The notes: generated from the sequence alone by a model not told the origin. DNA of 18,735 nt from an uncultured Bacteroides sp. (GCA_905198575.1 CAJKDC010000058.1:1-18735); one strand, 5' to 3'. Positions 1 to 8,637 are shown, counted from the first letter of the stretch. A program made the numbers and translations.

Positions 1-3
1 GCG

Positions 4-35
4 CAAAGGTAGGTTTAGGGAACATGCGTGTCAAG
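4..35 (-). promoter_or_regulatory. Bacteroidetes-type promoter reading out of the left edge
   Basis: On the minus strand the sequence has TACCTTTG (plus 4-11), matching the TAnnTTTG -7 consensus. It is preceded by CTTG (plus 32-35), a 3 of 4 match to the TTTG -33 box, at a 20-base spacing. It lies downstream of the addB stop and faces left, so it probably drives a gene on the minus strand beyond the window. No gene for it is visible here. Confidence 0.5.
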
Positions 36-100
36 GCGGAAAATAGAATGGTTACTGGCTTTTTGTTGTTTGATTAGATGTTGTTTTTTGAATCCATTAG

Positions 101-2968
101 CTATTTTTTACACAAACGTTTATAGTCGCAATAGACGCAAAAATCTTCTTGTTCGGTTTGTGTGAACGCAATATCCGGATGGAATATTTCTTCAAGCAGT
201 TCTTGTAGTTTTTCTCTAAATTCAGCATCGTACTTTCTAAAATCCAGAACTGTTTCTTTCGGTTTTCTAGGAGCTCCCATTTGGATAACTGGAGAATAGT
301 TTTCCGAGGCTGCTTTATGAATAAACAATAATGCTGGAGCAACCTGCAAAGATTGTTTCTGGCAGACAATCGCCGCATATAGGAAAGTCTGAAAACTATA
401 GTGTGGTCGTTTGGGAGCAGGTGTGAACAATGAAGGTATATCAGCTGGTGATTCGGTTTCTCCTCCGGTTTTATAATCAACGATACGGAGTATATTGTCT
501 TTATAGTCCATACGGTCTATAATGCCCCCTATACGGGATTTTATGATATCTTTAGGAGTATTGATATTGATGTTTTCATATACTTTCTGTTCACTACCCA
601 TAAACTGGAAAGGTGCATAGCGCTTATCAAGTTCAAGCAATTGTTTCAAATAGCGTAGAATTACGGCGGAGTTTATTAACTGGATACCATTGTATTCAGG
701 ACGTTCACTTTCCGGAATATTGAAGAATAGCTTTTTAAATCCGTTGTCTACGTATGTTTGTAAGCGGACTTCATCTTTTAATAGTTGCTCGATATTTTCG
801 GCAGTGATGAGCTTGCCATGTCTGGTAAGATCTTTATAGATCTGTTCAGCTGCATCGTGGAAAATACTTCCGAAAGTAGGTGAGTCAATCTCTGCACTCA
901 CATTATCTGGAATACTTAATCCTGCTACATAACGGTAATAGAACTTCAGAGGACAGTCCAGATAACAGTTTAAAGCTGATGGTGAAAAGGCAGCTTTGGC
1001 ATTTGCACGTACATCAAAAACGCTTTGTAGGCGTTTCATGATTTCCGGTGTTTTTTCTACCACGATGGGGTGTCCGCCTTGTGGAGACTGTCCGGCTTCC
1101 AGACTGAATTTGCTGACTACATGAGGCCATTCTACTAAGAACTGAAGCATGAAGCGTGACCATTCACCGCGATTAACTCCTTCGGTAGCTGTGTTATAAA
1201 GCAAGGTTACCTTTTCGGCCCGTTGAATGAGACGGTAGAAATAATAGGCGTAAACGGCTATTTTGTGTTCAAGTACAGTCATACCGAAAGCTTTTCGCAG
1301 ATTATACGGAATGAAAGAAGCATCGTTGCCATTCTTGGGCAACTGGCCTTCGTTGACTGATGTCAGTAATACGTGTCTGAAATCAAGGTTACGGGTTTCC
1401 AATACACCCATGACCTGCATACCGATGGCCGGTTCACCGTGGAAAGGTATGCTGGCACTTGACAATACTTTATTGATAAGCCGTTTTAGTGTAGAGACCT
1501 GTACCTCCAGGTCACCATTTTCGATTAGCGTACAGAAACGGTTTATTAACGTATATGTTTTGAATAACGCTTCCCGGTAAAGCGGGTCAAAGGTTTCGCT
1601 GCTACCGGTACTTTTCTTGTAGGTTACCGCTATCGCTTTTAAGGCTTTCGAAATAAGTCTGCATAATTCCAGATTGGAATTTGGATGCGTAAACAGCAAT
1701 TCCAGTGCTTCATCCCTTTTCAATTCAGACGGTAAGGGAAAAAAGCGGTTATTGGCAGTCAGTTCCCTTTCCAGCTCCAAAGCCATGTCGGTAAGCTTCC
1801 GGGTATAAGGATGACGCAGCAAACTGATAACTTGCTGATATGTATATTTCCCGCTACCATTCAGATATCCTTCTGTATGCACTTCTAATAAGGTACTGAC
1901 AAAGCTACATGCAGGAGTTTGTGATAAGGGGAATCCCATGGTTATGTTTAAATGCTTCACTTCTGTAGGAAGAGAATGCAATACCGGTTGCAGCATAGCT
2001 TCGTTGCAGAGTACCACAGCCGTTTCCTTTTCTGGTGCAGTCAGATTATTGCGTATCCATTGTGGTAAAAAGCGGATTTGTCCGTTCTCGGTAGGTGAGG
2101 AGATGTAGCAAATCTCCTTGGGCTTGTTCAAGTTATCGAAGCAGGAAGCAGGAAGCTCGGACGGGAAATCGCGCAAATTACGTCGGATGAATTCGCCAGC
2201 CTCATGGTTCATGTTGTTCAGATAGAAAACATCATAGTCCCAGTAAAACAGTGCTTTCCCTGCATTGTTCAGCTTTTCGAAAAGTTCATGCTCAACCTTG
2301 TTCAATACGTTGAACCCTACAAATACATACGTGTCGAAAGGTAATTCAGCCGGATTCAGGTTATCGATAACATCCCGGTACAGCATTCCCTCGTAGGCAA
2401 TGCCCTGTTGGCGGAGTAACGCCTTGAATCGCTTATAAATATCTCCCAGCGCATTCCATATCTGTATAAACTTCTCTTTCAGCTGTGTCCGTTGCTCAAT
2501 GGAGAAATTCTGGAAAAACTGTTGAATAGCTTCTTCCTGTCCCGGTTCCAGGAACGTATAATCATCAGCTATTTGTTTCAAATCCTGCAGATTGGCAAAC
2601 AGTTTATCTGTATCTACCTTATTCTTGTCAGCATCATCAAAATCACTGATCAGCATTTCTCCCCAAAAATAGAAATCATCCAGCGTTTCTTTACTCTGTG
2701 TGCATTCGCGGAAGACCTTGTGCAAGTCACATACCAGCTTTATCGGGTCGCCTGCCTTTAAGGGTGAAAGCTCCCGAAACAACTCGCTGATACTGATATA
2801 CGAGGGCGACCATATCGGCTGGTCGGAGCAAGCCGCCAGATACTCGTTGAAGAACAGTCCTGCACGCTTGTTAGGGAAGACTACAGCGGTTTTAGACAAA
2901 TTCCCCTGTGTCTTTTCATATAAATCGGTTGCAACTAATTTCAAAAATGTTTCCATGTACTTAGTCAT
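101..2968 (-). CDS. addB: AddB-like subunit of the AddAB helicase-nuclease (PD-(D/E)XK nuclease with Fe-S cysteines)
   Basis: 955-residue partner of AddA in double-strand break end resection; in characterised AddAB enzymes this subunit cuts the 5'-ended strand and recognises the recombination hotspot. The C-terminal RecB-family nuclease is intact: His704 in FxxH, Asp818 in the IIDRMD motif, and Asp831-Tyr-Lys833 in DYKTG. Four cysteines match the AddB iron-sulphur staple: one at C668 (or C672) before the nuclease core, and C944, C947 and C953 in a CxxCxxxxxC tail. The N-terminal half is a UvrD-like fold, but the place where a Walker A loop is expected reads FPNKRAGLFF (31-40), with no GKT, so this half probably does not hydrolyse ATP. 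The first ATG overlaps the addA stop by 8 bases; a second ATG four codons later (2954-2956) would remove the overlap. Translation is likely coupled to addA. No clear terminator follows. Family is confident; the symbol rests on motifs and gene pairing. Confidence 0.88.
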   Translation of the reverse strand: MTKYMETFLKLVATDLYEKTQGNLSKTAVVFPNKRAGLFFNEYLAACSDQPIWSPSYISISELFRELSPLKAGDPIKLVCDLHKVFRECTQSKETLDDFYFWGEMLISDFDDADKNKVDTDKLFANLQDLKQIADDYTFLEPGQEEAIQQFFQNFSIEQRTQLKEKFIQIWNALGDIYKRFKALLRQQGIAYEGMLYRDVIDNLNPAELPFDTYVFVGFNVLNKVEHELFEKLNNAGKALFYWDYDVFYLNNMNHEAGEFIRRNLRDFPSELPASCFDNLNKPKEICYISSPTENGQIRFLPQWIRNNLTAPEKETAVVLCNEAMLQPVLHSLPTEVKHLNITMGFPLSQTPACSFVSTLLEVHTEGYLNGSGKYTYQQVISLLRHPYTRKLTDMALELERELTANNRFFPLPSELKRDEALELLFTHPNSNLELCRLISKALKAIAVTYKKSTGSSETFDPLYREALFKTYTLINRFCTLIENGDLEVQVSTLKRLINKVLSSASIPFHGEPAIGMQVMGVLETRNLDFRHVLLTSVNEGQLPKNGNDASFIPYNLRKAFGMTVLEHKIAVYAYYFYRLIQRAEKVTLLYNTATEGVNRGEWSRFMLQFLVEWPHVVSKFSLEAGQSPQGGHPIVVEKTPEIMKRLQSVFDVRANAKAAFSPSALNCYLDCPLKFYYRYVAGLSIPDNVSAEIDSPTFGSIFHDAAEQIYKDLTRHGKLITAENIEQLLKDEVRLQTYVDNGFKKLFFNIPESERPEYNGIQLINSAVILRYLKQLLELDKRYAPFQFMGSEQKVYENININTPKDIIKSRIGGIIDRMDYKDNILRIVDYKTGGETESPADIPSLFTPAPKRPHYSFQTFLYAAIVCQKQSLQVAPALLFIHKAASENYSPVIQMGAPRKPKETVLDFRKYDAEFREKLQELLEEIFHPDIAFTQTEQEDFCVYCDYKRLCKK

Positions 2969-5900
2969 TCGTTGTTACTTCATCCAGTTCATTTGCAAAA
3001 ACATACCACAAATACCCTTTAATGTCGGTATATCCCATAGCCCCAAGCAGCTGCATATACTCTTCCACCTGCTTTCGGTATACGTCTTTTTTCTTACCAA
3101 ACTTAAAGTCCACTACCACAACCTTTCCGTCCTTAATCATTACACGGTCAGGGCGTCGTGTCTGCATAACGCCATTTTCGTGGTATAAGATGCTGCATTC
3201 ATTGTACAGCTCCCAGCCTTCCTCATACCATCCTTTTACCTGCGGATTCCGTAAAGCCCATTCTGCCAGTTTGCCAATCTGTTCGGCTTTTTCCTCCGAT
3301 TCCAGGATACCTTCCCACATCAGCTCCTCGATAGCACCTGGCAAATCGGAAGCAATGCGGATAGAAGAAAACAACCTGTGCAGCAATTCCCCTTGCCGGA
3401 TATATTCGGCCGACTTATCCTCTTCATCGTCCTGAATAAAATCAGCCGAGCGGTTAGACTGTCTGAACTCAATGTCAGGTTCAAGGCTCTCCATGTGCAG
3501 TGCTATCGGCTGTGGAGCAGCATTGAGCCGGTTGCCTTTTGCCTGTGCGGTTTTCTCTTCCGAAAGACACAACTCACCACATTCATACGGCGTTTCAGTC
3601 AGTTCCTCTTCCGAAAGTCCGCTGATACAGCCCAAAGACTTCAGCAGCAGTTCGGCTACCGTCCGGCTTGCCTGCGGTGTACTCCAGATAATAAGATTCT
3701 TGCACGCCCTTGTAAAGGCCACATACAGCAAGTTCAGATTATCCACCCACAACTGCAATTGCTCTTCCCTGAATTCCTTTTGAAAAACAGAAGCCTGCAT
3801 CGCTTTCGAGTAGTTCACCGGCAAGATATCCAGTTCGTTGAACGGCTCATCCTCCGGACTGCACCAAACCAGATGCGGAATACCTCTTTCCGTTTCCAGT
3901 GTCCAGTCGCAGAACGGGAGCAGGACCGTATGATATTCCAGTCCTTTCGATTTATGGATAGACAAGATACGTATCCCCTCGATTTCGCCCGACGGAATCG
4001 TCTTCAAAGCCAGCTTCTCATCCCAGTAGGTCAGGAAGGAAGTCAGTTCCGAAGCATGTTTCTGCATATACTCCGTTACGGCATCGAAGAAAGCACACAG
4101 ATAAGCATCCTGTTTTTCCAGTCTGTGCAGTTCGAAAATACTGAACAGCTTCTCCAGCAATTCGTACAACGGCATCATACGCAGCGCTTCCTGTTGCAGT
4201 AAGAAACTAGCCGGCAGATAATCATCTATATTATTCAGCAGCACAGTATTGATATCGACAGGCCGCTGCATTACCTCCTGCTGAAAGTTCACAGCCAGTC
4301 GTGCCTGAGCGATGAGGTCGTCCGGATTAGCCAAATAACGCAATCCGTCAATCATCACCGAAACCGCAAGCGAAGCACTCAGCTGGAAAGCCTCGTCCGA
4401 TACAATTGTATAAGGCGTATGCTTGTCAAAATAATCGGCAATAGGAGGGATATTCTTGTTTTTGCGCACCAGTATGGCAATATCATTCATCCGTACCCCG
4501 CTTGCAATCAGTTCGTTCACCTTACCGGCAAGCAAACGGATAGTAGCCTCCGTATAAGTCTCCTCTGCTTCCTCCTTTACGAAGTTCACCTGCACAAACC
4601 CTTTTTCCGTCTTCTTGGCACTCTCCTGGCATACATCCCGGTAAGCATCCTCCAACTCCTGGCAAGGCACTCCCGTTTCCTCCACATGCCAGTCGCTTAG
4701 TACCTTGCATGCCGTTGTAAAAAACATATTATTAAAAGCAATCACATTACTCTCACTGCGATAGTTTGTACTCAGCGACTGGATATTTACCGGAAAAGCC
4801 TCAATCCGTCCTTTCAGTCCGTTCAGAATCTGCCAGTCGCCGCTACGCCACCGATAAATAGACTGTTTCACATCCCCCACAATGAGGCTGTCGGCACCCT
4901 GCGACAATCCCTCCAACAAAAGCAGGCGGAAATTCTCCCACTGCATGCGCGAGGTATCCTGAAACTCATCAATCATGACCGTACGGATAGAACTGCCAAT
5001 CTTCTCGAACACAAAAGACGGGTCCCCTTCCCGAATCAGGCTATGCAGCAATGCATTCGTGTCCGACAACAGAAAACGATTATGCTCCTGATTTTGGATA
5101 CGCACCTCCTCATCGATGTTTGTAAGCAGACGCAAGTTATTGATATGATTCAGAATCAGCTCGCAGGAATTGATAATCCGGTTGTTCTTAGGGCGGAACT
5201 CCTCACTTGTCTGCAAGAGCGGTATCAGCTCACTGGCCGCAAGTGCGCAGATAACATCCCGGTTAGGCGAACTTTTCGATGTCCATTTCTCCGGACTCTC
5301 CAGACAGTCCTCTACCGTTTTGTTGCGCAGGTCATCTCCCGTCTTTCCCGCTGCCAGCTTTCTGAAATAGCTGCTGATACCATTAGCCCCACGGATAAGG
5401 TCAGTCGGAGCCAGTCCGTTCACTTCCAGCACCCCTTCAAACTGTTCGGCGAACCCCTTCATCTGTTCCAGCGCTTCATCACGTATCGCTTTCAACTCCT
5501 TGCTATATGCCGTAACAGCCTGCTTGTCCTTCAGCTTCGCCCGCAGCTTTTCTCCCTTTGCCACGTATTCTTCATCGAAGATATTCCTTCCAAACCGCTT
5601 GATTTCCTTCGATACATCCCAGCGCTTGTCGTTGGCAATCCGTTCATCAATATACTCCAGCAACCAGTAAAGTACCAGCGAGTGGCGGTCCAGCTTTTCA
5701 ATCATGGCATCCACCGCATCGTTCAGTACATCCCCCACGCTAAGCTCAATATCCATATTGGCCCCCAGCTCCAGCTCACGGGCCAGATTCCGCATCACCG
5801 ACTGGAAAAACGAGTCGATTGTCTCCACCCGGAACCGGCTGTAATCGTGAATAATGGTATGCAAAGCCTTACCCGCCGCCGTACGTACAGCATCTTCTTC

Positions 5901-6152
5901 CATCTGCAAGTCGGCAGCAATTTTCTTCAGATACGCATCCGAGCCCCTGTCCTTAATCCAGATACCATACAGCTGATTCAGGATACGCTCCTTCATTTCC
6001 GTGGTAGCTTTATTGGTAAACGTAACCGCCAGAATATTCCGATACGCTTTCGGGTCGGCAATAAGATGTTTGATATACTCCACAGACAAGGTAAAAGTCT
6101 TTCCCGAGCCTGCCGAAGCCTTATATACTAAAAGTTGAGGTGATTTTTCCAT
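2961..6152 (-). CDS. addA: AddA-like helicase-nuclease subunit (UvrD/RecB superfamily 1A)
   Basis: 1063-residue ATP-driven 3'-5' helicase with a C-terminal nuclease, expected to unwind DNA from broken ends and feed RecA loading. All SF1A motifs are present in order: Walker A ASAGSGKT (12-19), motif Ia around VTFTNKAT (43-50), Walker B DEFQDT (395-400), motif III GDVKQSIYRWR (426-436), motif IV NYRS (463-466), motif V SIHKSKGLEY (about 729-738) and motif VI YVAFTRA. The C-terminal RecB nuclease has an LLHRLF histidine motif (about 918), PDRV (about 999) and DFKFG (about 1013-1017), so both engines look functional. It is the first gene of the addA-addB unit, with a -7 box 25 bases upstream of the start. 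RecB is the main alternative, but the neighbour carrying AddB-type cysteines and the absence of recC and recD favour AddA. Confidence 0.9.
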   Translation of the reverse strand: MEKSPQLLVYKASAGSGKTFTLSVEYIKHLIADPKAYRNILAVTFTNKATTEMKERILNQLYGIWIKDRGSDAYLKKIAADLQMEEDAVRTAAGKALHTIIHDYSRFRVETIDSFFQSVMRNLARELELGANMDIELSVGDVLNDAVDAMIEKLDRHSLVLYWLLEYIDERIANDKRWDVSKEIKRFGRNIFDEEYVAKGEKLRAKLKDKQAVTAYSKELKAIRDEALEQMKGFAEQFEGVLEVNGLAPTDLIRGANGISSYFRKLAAGKTGDDLRNKTVEDCLESPEKWTSKSSPNRDVICALAASELIPLLQTSEEFRPKNNRIINSCELILNHINNLRLLTNIDEEVRIQNQEHNRFLLSDTNALLHSLIREGDPSFVFEKIGSSIRTVMIDEFQDTSRMQWENFRLLLLEGLSQGADSLIVGDVKQSIYRWRSGDWQILNGLKGRIEAFPVNIQSLSTNYRSESNVIAFNNMFFTTACKVLSDWHVEETGVPCQELEDAYRDVCQESAKKTEKGFVQVNFVKEEAEETYTEATIRLLAGKVNELIASGVRMNDIAILVRKNKNIPPIADYFDKHTPYTIVSDEAFQLSASLAVSVMIDGLRYLANPDDLIAQARLAVNFQQEVMQRPVDINTVLLNNIDDYLPASFLLQQEALRMMPLYELLEKLFSIFELHRLEKQDAYLCAFFDAVTEYMQKHASELTSFLTYWDEKLALKTIPSGEIEGIRILSIHKSKGLEYHTVLLPFCDWTLETERGIPHLVWCSPEDEPFNELDILPVNYSKAMQASVFQKEFREEQLQLWVDNLNLLYVAFTRACKNLIIWSTPQASRTVAELLLKSLGCISGLSEEELTETPYECGELCLSEEKTAQAKGNRLNAAPQPIALHMESLEPDIEFRQSNRSADFIQDDEEDKSAEYIRQGELLHRLFSSIRIASDLPGAIEELMWEGILESEEKAEQIGKLAEWALRNPQVKGWYEEGWELYNECSILYHENGVMQTRRPDRVMIKDGKVVVVDFKFGKKKDVYRKQVEEYMQLLGAMGYTDIKGYLWYVFANELDEVTTND

Positions 6153-6176
6153 TCCTGCAAATTATGATTGACCATT

Positions 6177-6209
6177 CAAAGATAATACAATCCCCATGGC
6201 GAATGCAAG
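6177..6209 (-). promoter_or_regulatory. Promoter of addA-addB
   Basis: Reading the minus strand, a perfect TAnnTTTG box (TATCTTTG, plus 6177-6184) sits about 25 bases upstream of the addA ATG. CTTG (plus 6206-6209), a near match to TTTG, lies 21 bases further upstream. It starts immediately after the terminator of the preceding acyl-CoA synthetase gene, so addAB should form its own transcription unit with a 5' leader of roughly 15-20 bases. Confidence 0.65.
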
Positions 6210-6220
6210 AACTTTACGAG

Positions 6221-6271
6221 AAAAAAATCCCCTTTGCCTTCACCGGACACTTCCGGCAGCAGGCAAAGGGG
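6221..6271 (-). terminator. Rho-independent terminator of the acyl-CoA synthetase gene
   Basis: An 11-base perfect inverted repeat (CCCCTTTGCCT at 6229-6239 with AGGCAAAGGGG at 6261-6271) encloses a smaller CCGG/CCGG pair. On the minus strand the hairpin is followed by seven T residues (plus 6221-6227 is all A). It begins 16 bases after the synthetase stop codon and separates that gene from the addA promoter. Confidence 0.92.
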
Positions 6272-6286
6272 ATAGGGAAGAAAAAA

Positions 6287-7951
6287 CTAATCTTTTATAT
6301 CCTGATACAAGAAACGCTTGATACTCTTCTTGGCCGTCTTTTCAAACTCCTCAGGATAAAGCTTGATATGCGAAATCTGCGCATAATTAGGCAACTGCTT
6401 GTTCAGCTCCTGCCGGTTGGTCTCCATTGCCCCCGCCAGTTCCTGTGCACTCATGCCATTGGCAAATGCCTCCTCATTGTCCGGATACACCAGTGCCACC
6501 AGCTTGTTCTCCTTCAGAATCACCAGCGATTCTGCCACAAACGGCATGTTGTTCAGTCGGGCCTCTATTTCCTCCGGGTAAATGTTCTGTCCGGAAGCCG
6601 TGAGCAGCAAGTTCTTGCAGCGTCCCTTGATATACACAAAACCATCCTTGTCGATGACAGCCATATCACCGGTGTGCAGCCATCCGTCCTTATCAATTGT
6701 CTGTGCCGTAGCCTCCGGATTCTTGTAGTATCCCAGCATCACGTTCACCCCGCGGCAAACCAGCTCGCCCGGCACCGTTTCAGGATTGTCCGAAAGCACT
6801 TTCACCTCCATATTACTTACCACCTGTCCGCACGAAGTAATAGCCAGCTCATCCCAGCGGTTGTGACAAATCAGCGGACCACATTCCGTCATGCCGTAAG
6901 CAATGGTGTAGGGGAAGTTAATCTTCTTCAGGAAAGCCTCCACCTCACCGTTGAAAGGCGCTCCACCCACAACAATCTCGATAAACTTTCCACCGAATAC
7001 CTCCATTGCCTTCTGTCGGATCAGCTCCTTTACCTTGTCACTCACAATCGGCAGTTTCAGCAGCAGCTTGCCCAGCTTGTTGTCCACTTTAGGCAGAATG
7101 TTTTTCTTGAAAATCTTTTCCACGATAAGCGGCACACACGCAATGATGCGCGGTTGAATTTCGGCAAACGATTCGGCAATGATTTTGGGAGTCGGCATAC
7201 GGGTCAGAAACCAGATGTGCGCACCAGCCGTCACCCCATACAGAAAATCGAATGTCATGCCGAAAACATGTCCTAGCGGCAGCATCGACACAATACGGTC
7301 GCCCGGTTTCAGGCCCACCTTCATTCCGATGTGCAGCACATTCGACAGAATACTTCTGTACGACAGCATCACCCCTTTGGAATACCCCGTAGTGCCCGAA
7401 GTATAATTAATGATAGCTAGCTCGTCCGGCAGTTCCCGGCGATACGCCACCTGCTCTGCCCGGAAGCGGCACGGATATTTCTTTCCGAAAAACTCGTTGG
7501 TATGCTCACGTGCATACGTCAGCTTTTCTGAATGCGAAACTACCAGGTCAAAATTCTTCAGTTCGATAACTCCCTCCAGATTCGGCATAGCCGCTTCGTT
7601 TAAGTTCTCCCACACCTGGTCGCCCGCAAACAGCAGTCGTGCCTCGGAGTGATTGACGATATTATGCACATTGTCGGCTTTAAATTCGTGTAAGATAGGT
7701 ACAGCCACACAGCCATAAGTGATGATACCTAGAAAAGCAGCAGTCCAGTTAGCGCTGTTTCGTCCGCATAATGCTACTTTTTCGCCCGGCATTATACCTG
7801 TTTCTTGTAAGAGGATGTGTATCTTTTCTATTTTTCGGGCCACATCCTTATATTGCAGGGTAGCCCCCTTGTAGTCGGTCAGAGCATTTTTGTCCCAGTT
7901 GTTGCGTATGCTCTGCTCAATCAGTTCAATAAAACTTTTTTCTAAATTCAT
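6287..7951 (-). CDS. AMP-forming acyl-CoA synthetase (long-chain fatty acid-CoA ligase-like)
   Basis: 554-residue member of the ANL adenylating superfamily: it activates a carboxylic acid, probably a long- or medium-chain fatty acid, to an acyl-adenylate and then to acyl-CoA. Visible motifs are the phosphate-binding loop YTSGTTGYSKG (183-193), the YGMTECGP motif (352-359), WLHTGD (424-429) with the adenine/ribose-binding aspartate, the hinge GRCKNLLLTASGQNIYPEEI, and a lysine-rich end (KTAKKSIKR, about 538-546) carrying the expected catalytic lysine. No transmembrane segment is seen. I chose the ATG at 7949-7951 because the promoter's -7 box lies just upstream (7985-7992). The frame stays open to 8044, but that extension would place the promoter inside the gene. 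An in-frame ATG at 7964-7966 is a possible alternative. It is monocistronic between its own promoter and terminator. Chain-length specificity cannot be read from sequence, so no symbol is given. Confidence 0.9.
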   Translation of the reverse strand: MNLEKSFIELIEQSIRNNWDKNALTDYKGATLQYKDVARKIEKIHILLQETGIMPGEKVALCGRNSANWTAAFLGIITYGCVAVPILHEFKADNVHNIVNHSEARLLFAGDQVWENLNEAAMPNLEGVIELKNFDLVVSHSEKLTYAREHTNEFFGKKYPCRFRAEQVAYRRELPDELAIINYTSGTTGYSKGVMLSYRSILSNVLHIGMKVGLKPGDRIVSMLPLGHVFGMTFDFLYGVTAGAHIWFLTRMPTPKIIAESFAEIQPRIIACVPLIVEKIFKKNILPKVDNKLGKLLLKLPIVSDKVKELIRQKAMEVFGGKFIEIVVGGAPFNGEVEAFLKKINFPYTIAYGMTECGPLICHNRWDELAITSCGQVVSNMEVKVLSDNPETVPGELVCRGVNVMLGYYKNPEATAQTIDKDGWLHTGDMAVIDKDGFVYIKGRCKNLLLTASGQNIYPEEIEARLNNMPFVAESLVILKENKLVALVYPDNEEAFANGMSAQELAGAMETNRQELNKQLPNYAQISHIKLYPEEFEKTAKKSIKRFLYQDIKD

Positions 7952-7984
7952 TATGTCGTTACACATTAGTGTCTGAATAAGGTG

Positions 7985-8014
7985 CAAAATTAGGAAGATT
8001 TTATAAATATGAAA
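7985..8014 (-). promoter_or_regulatory. Promoter of the acyl-CoA synthetase gene
   Basis: On the minus strand TAATTTTG (plus 7985-7992) is a full match to TAnnTTTG. TTTC (plus 8011-8014), a 3 of 4 match to TTTG, lies 18 bases upstream. The predicted RNA start is around 7978, just upstream of both candidate start codons (7966 and 7951). Confidence 0.55.
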
Positions 8015-8044
8015 AGAAATCCATTGAATATTAAGCAGATTCAT

Positions 8045-8331
8045 ACCATCAGCTGCCTCTGAAGTTTTTGTTTCAGTTTAAAAATGAGAGCTTTTAAAAT
8101 GATTTTTTTAATAAAAGGAAGAGGTTTTCTGGTCCAGTTATCCCCCAGACAACTCTTGTTACAACATCATTCATGCCCTTTCCGCCAGTAGTTTCTGCCC
8201 GGCTATCCCCGTTTTGCTTTTAACCTCCGGCAGGTATATTTTGTTTTTTGTGCTGTGATATTGGGAAACTTTCCGTAATTTTGCGACTCGGTTATATATA
8301 ATAATGGTATACTAATTAAAAAAAGAACGTT
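8045..8331. other. Divergent intergenic region between the acyl-CoA synthetase gene and the DUF4286-ruvC unit
   Basis: No credible gene is seen. The left part is AT-rich leader and promoter sequence for the minus-strand synthetase gene. The middle holds an imperfect inverted repeat: AAGAG (8119-8123) and TCTGG (8128-8132) against CCAGA (8145-8149) and CTCTT (8153-8157). It has no T-tract on the plus strand and no upstream gene to terminate on the minus strand. The right end carries the promoter of the plus-strand operon. Any function of the hairpin is unknown. Confidence 0.5.
8247..8283 (+). promoter_or_regulatory. Probable promoter of the DUF4286-ruvC-pulA-ABC operon
   Basis: TAATTTTG (8276-8283) fully matches the -7 consensus. 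The nearest TTTG (8247-8250) is 25 bases upstream, longer than the usual 19-21, so the -33 contact is weak or absent. It would give a leader of roughly 40 bases before the ATG at 8332. The AT-rich stretch at 8291-8320 looks like a sigma-70 -10 box but is a poor model for this phylum. Confidence 0.5.
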
Positions 8332-8637
8332 ATGTTGATACACACTACAACTTATCATTTGGATTTAAGCAAAGCGCATAATTTTATCATCTGGCTGAAC
8401 GAGTGCTATTTTCCGGCTGTTGAAGAAACAGGAATGCTGAAAAACCCCCGCATCTTCCGTGTGCTGAGTCATAAGGAAGAAGGCTCAGAGTGTTTTACCG
8501 TACAGTTTGAGGTGGAAGACAGTGCCACACTGCACCACTGGCTGGTGAAACAGGGAAATGCACTATACCAGGAAATGCAGAAGGTTTTCGAAAACGATGT
8601 AGTAGGTTTTTCTACACTGCTGGAGGTTATTAAATGA
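8332..8637 (+). CDS. DUF4286-type small conserved protein
   Basis: 101-residue soluble protein without signal peptide or membrane segment. Length, N-terminus (MLIHTTTYHL) and overall pattern resemble the DUF4286 family, found in Bacteroidetes and of unknown function. It has alternating beta-like segments and amphipathic helices (for example HNFIIWLNECYFPAVEE near 16-32, and WLVKQGNALYQEMQKV near 70-85), suggestive of a small ferredoxin-like or dimeric alpha/beta-barrel fold (inference). Its stop overlaps the ruvC start in an ATGA (8634-8637), so the two are very probably translationally coupled. It is the first gene of the operon, about 50 bases after the -7 box. The family name comes from remembered similarity and needs a profile search. 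Confidence 0.75.
   Translation: MLIHTTTYHLDLSKAHNFIIWLNECYFPAVEETGMLKNPRIFRVLSHKEEGSECFTVQFEVEDSATLHHWLVKQGNALYQEMQKVFENDVVGFSTLLEVIK

Noticed and set aside
101..6152. Helicase-nuclease pair as a phage-defence system
   Set aside because: Motifs, iron-sulphur cysteines and gene order fit housekeeping AddAB, and no defence-associated, mobile or integrase gene is adjacent.
6140..7276. 378-codon plus-strand frame running over the acyl-CoA synthetase gene
   Set aside because: It crosses the hairpin terminator and promoter of minus-strand genes, and its product has no family signature.
7952..8044. 31-residue hydrophobic N-terminal extension of the acyl-CoA synthetase, resembling a membrane anchor
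   Set aside because: The -7 box at 7985-7992 sits inside it, and family members begin near MNLEKSF; the hydrophobicity reflects AT-rich leader sequence.
8291..8320. TATAAT-like sigma-70 -10 box before the DUF4286-like gene
   Set aside because: The stretch is simply AT-rich, and the phylum's promoters use TAnnTTTG, which is present at 8276-8283.
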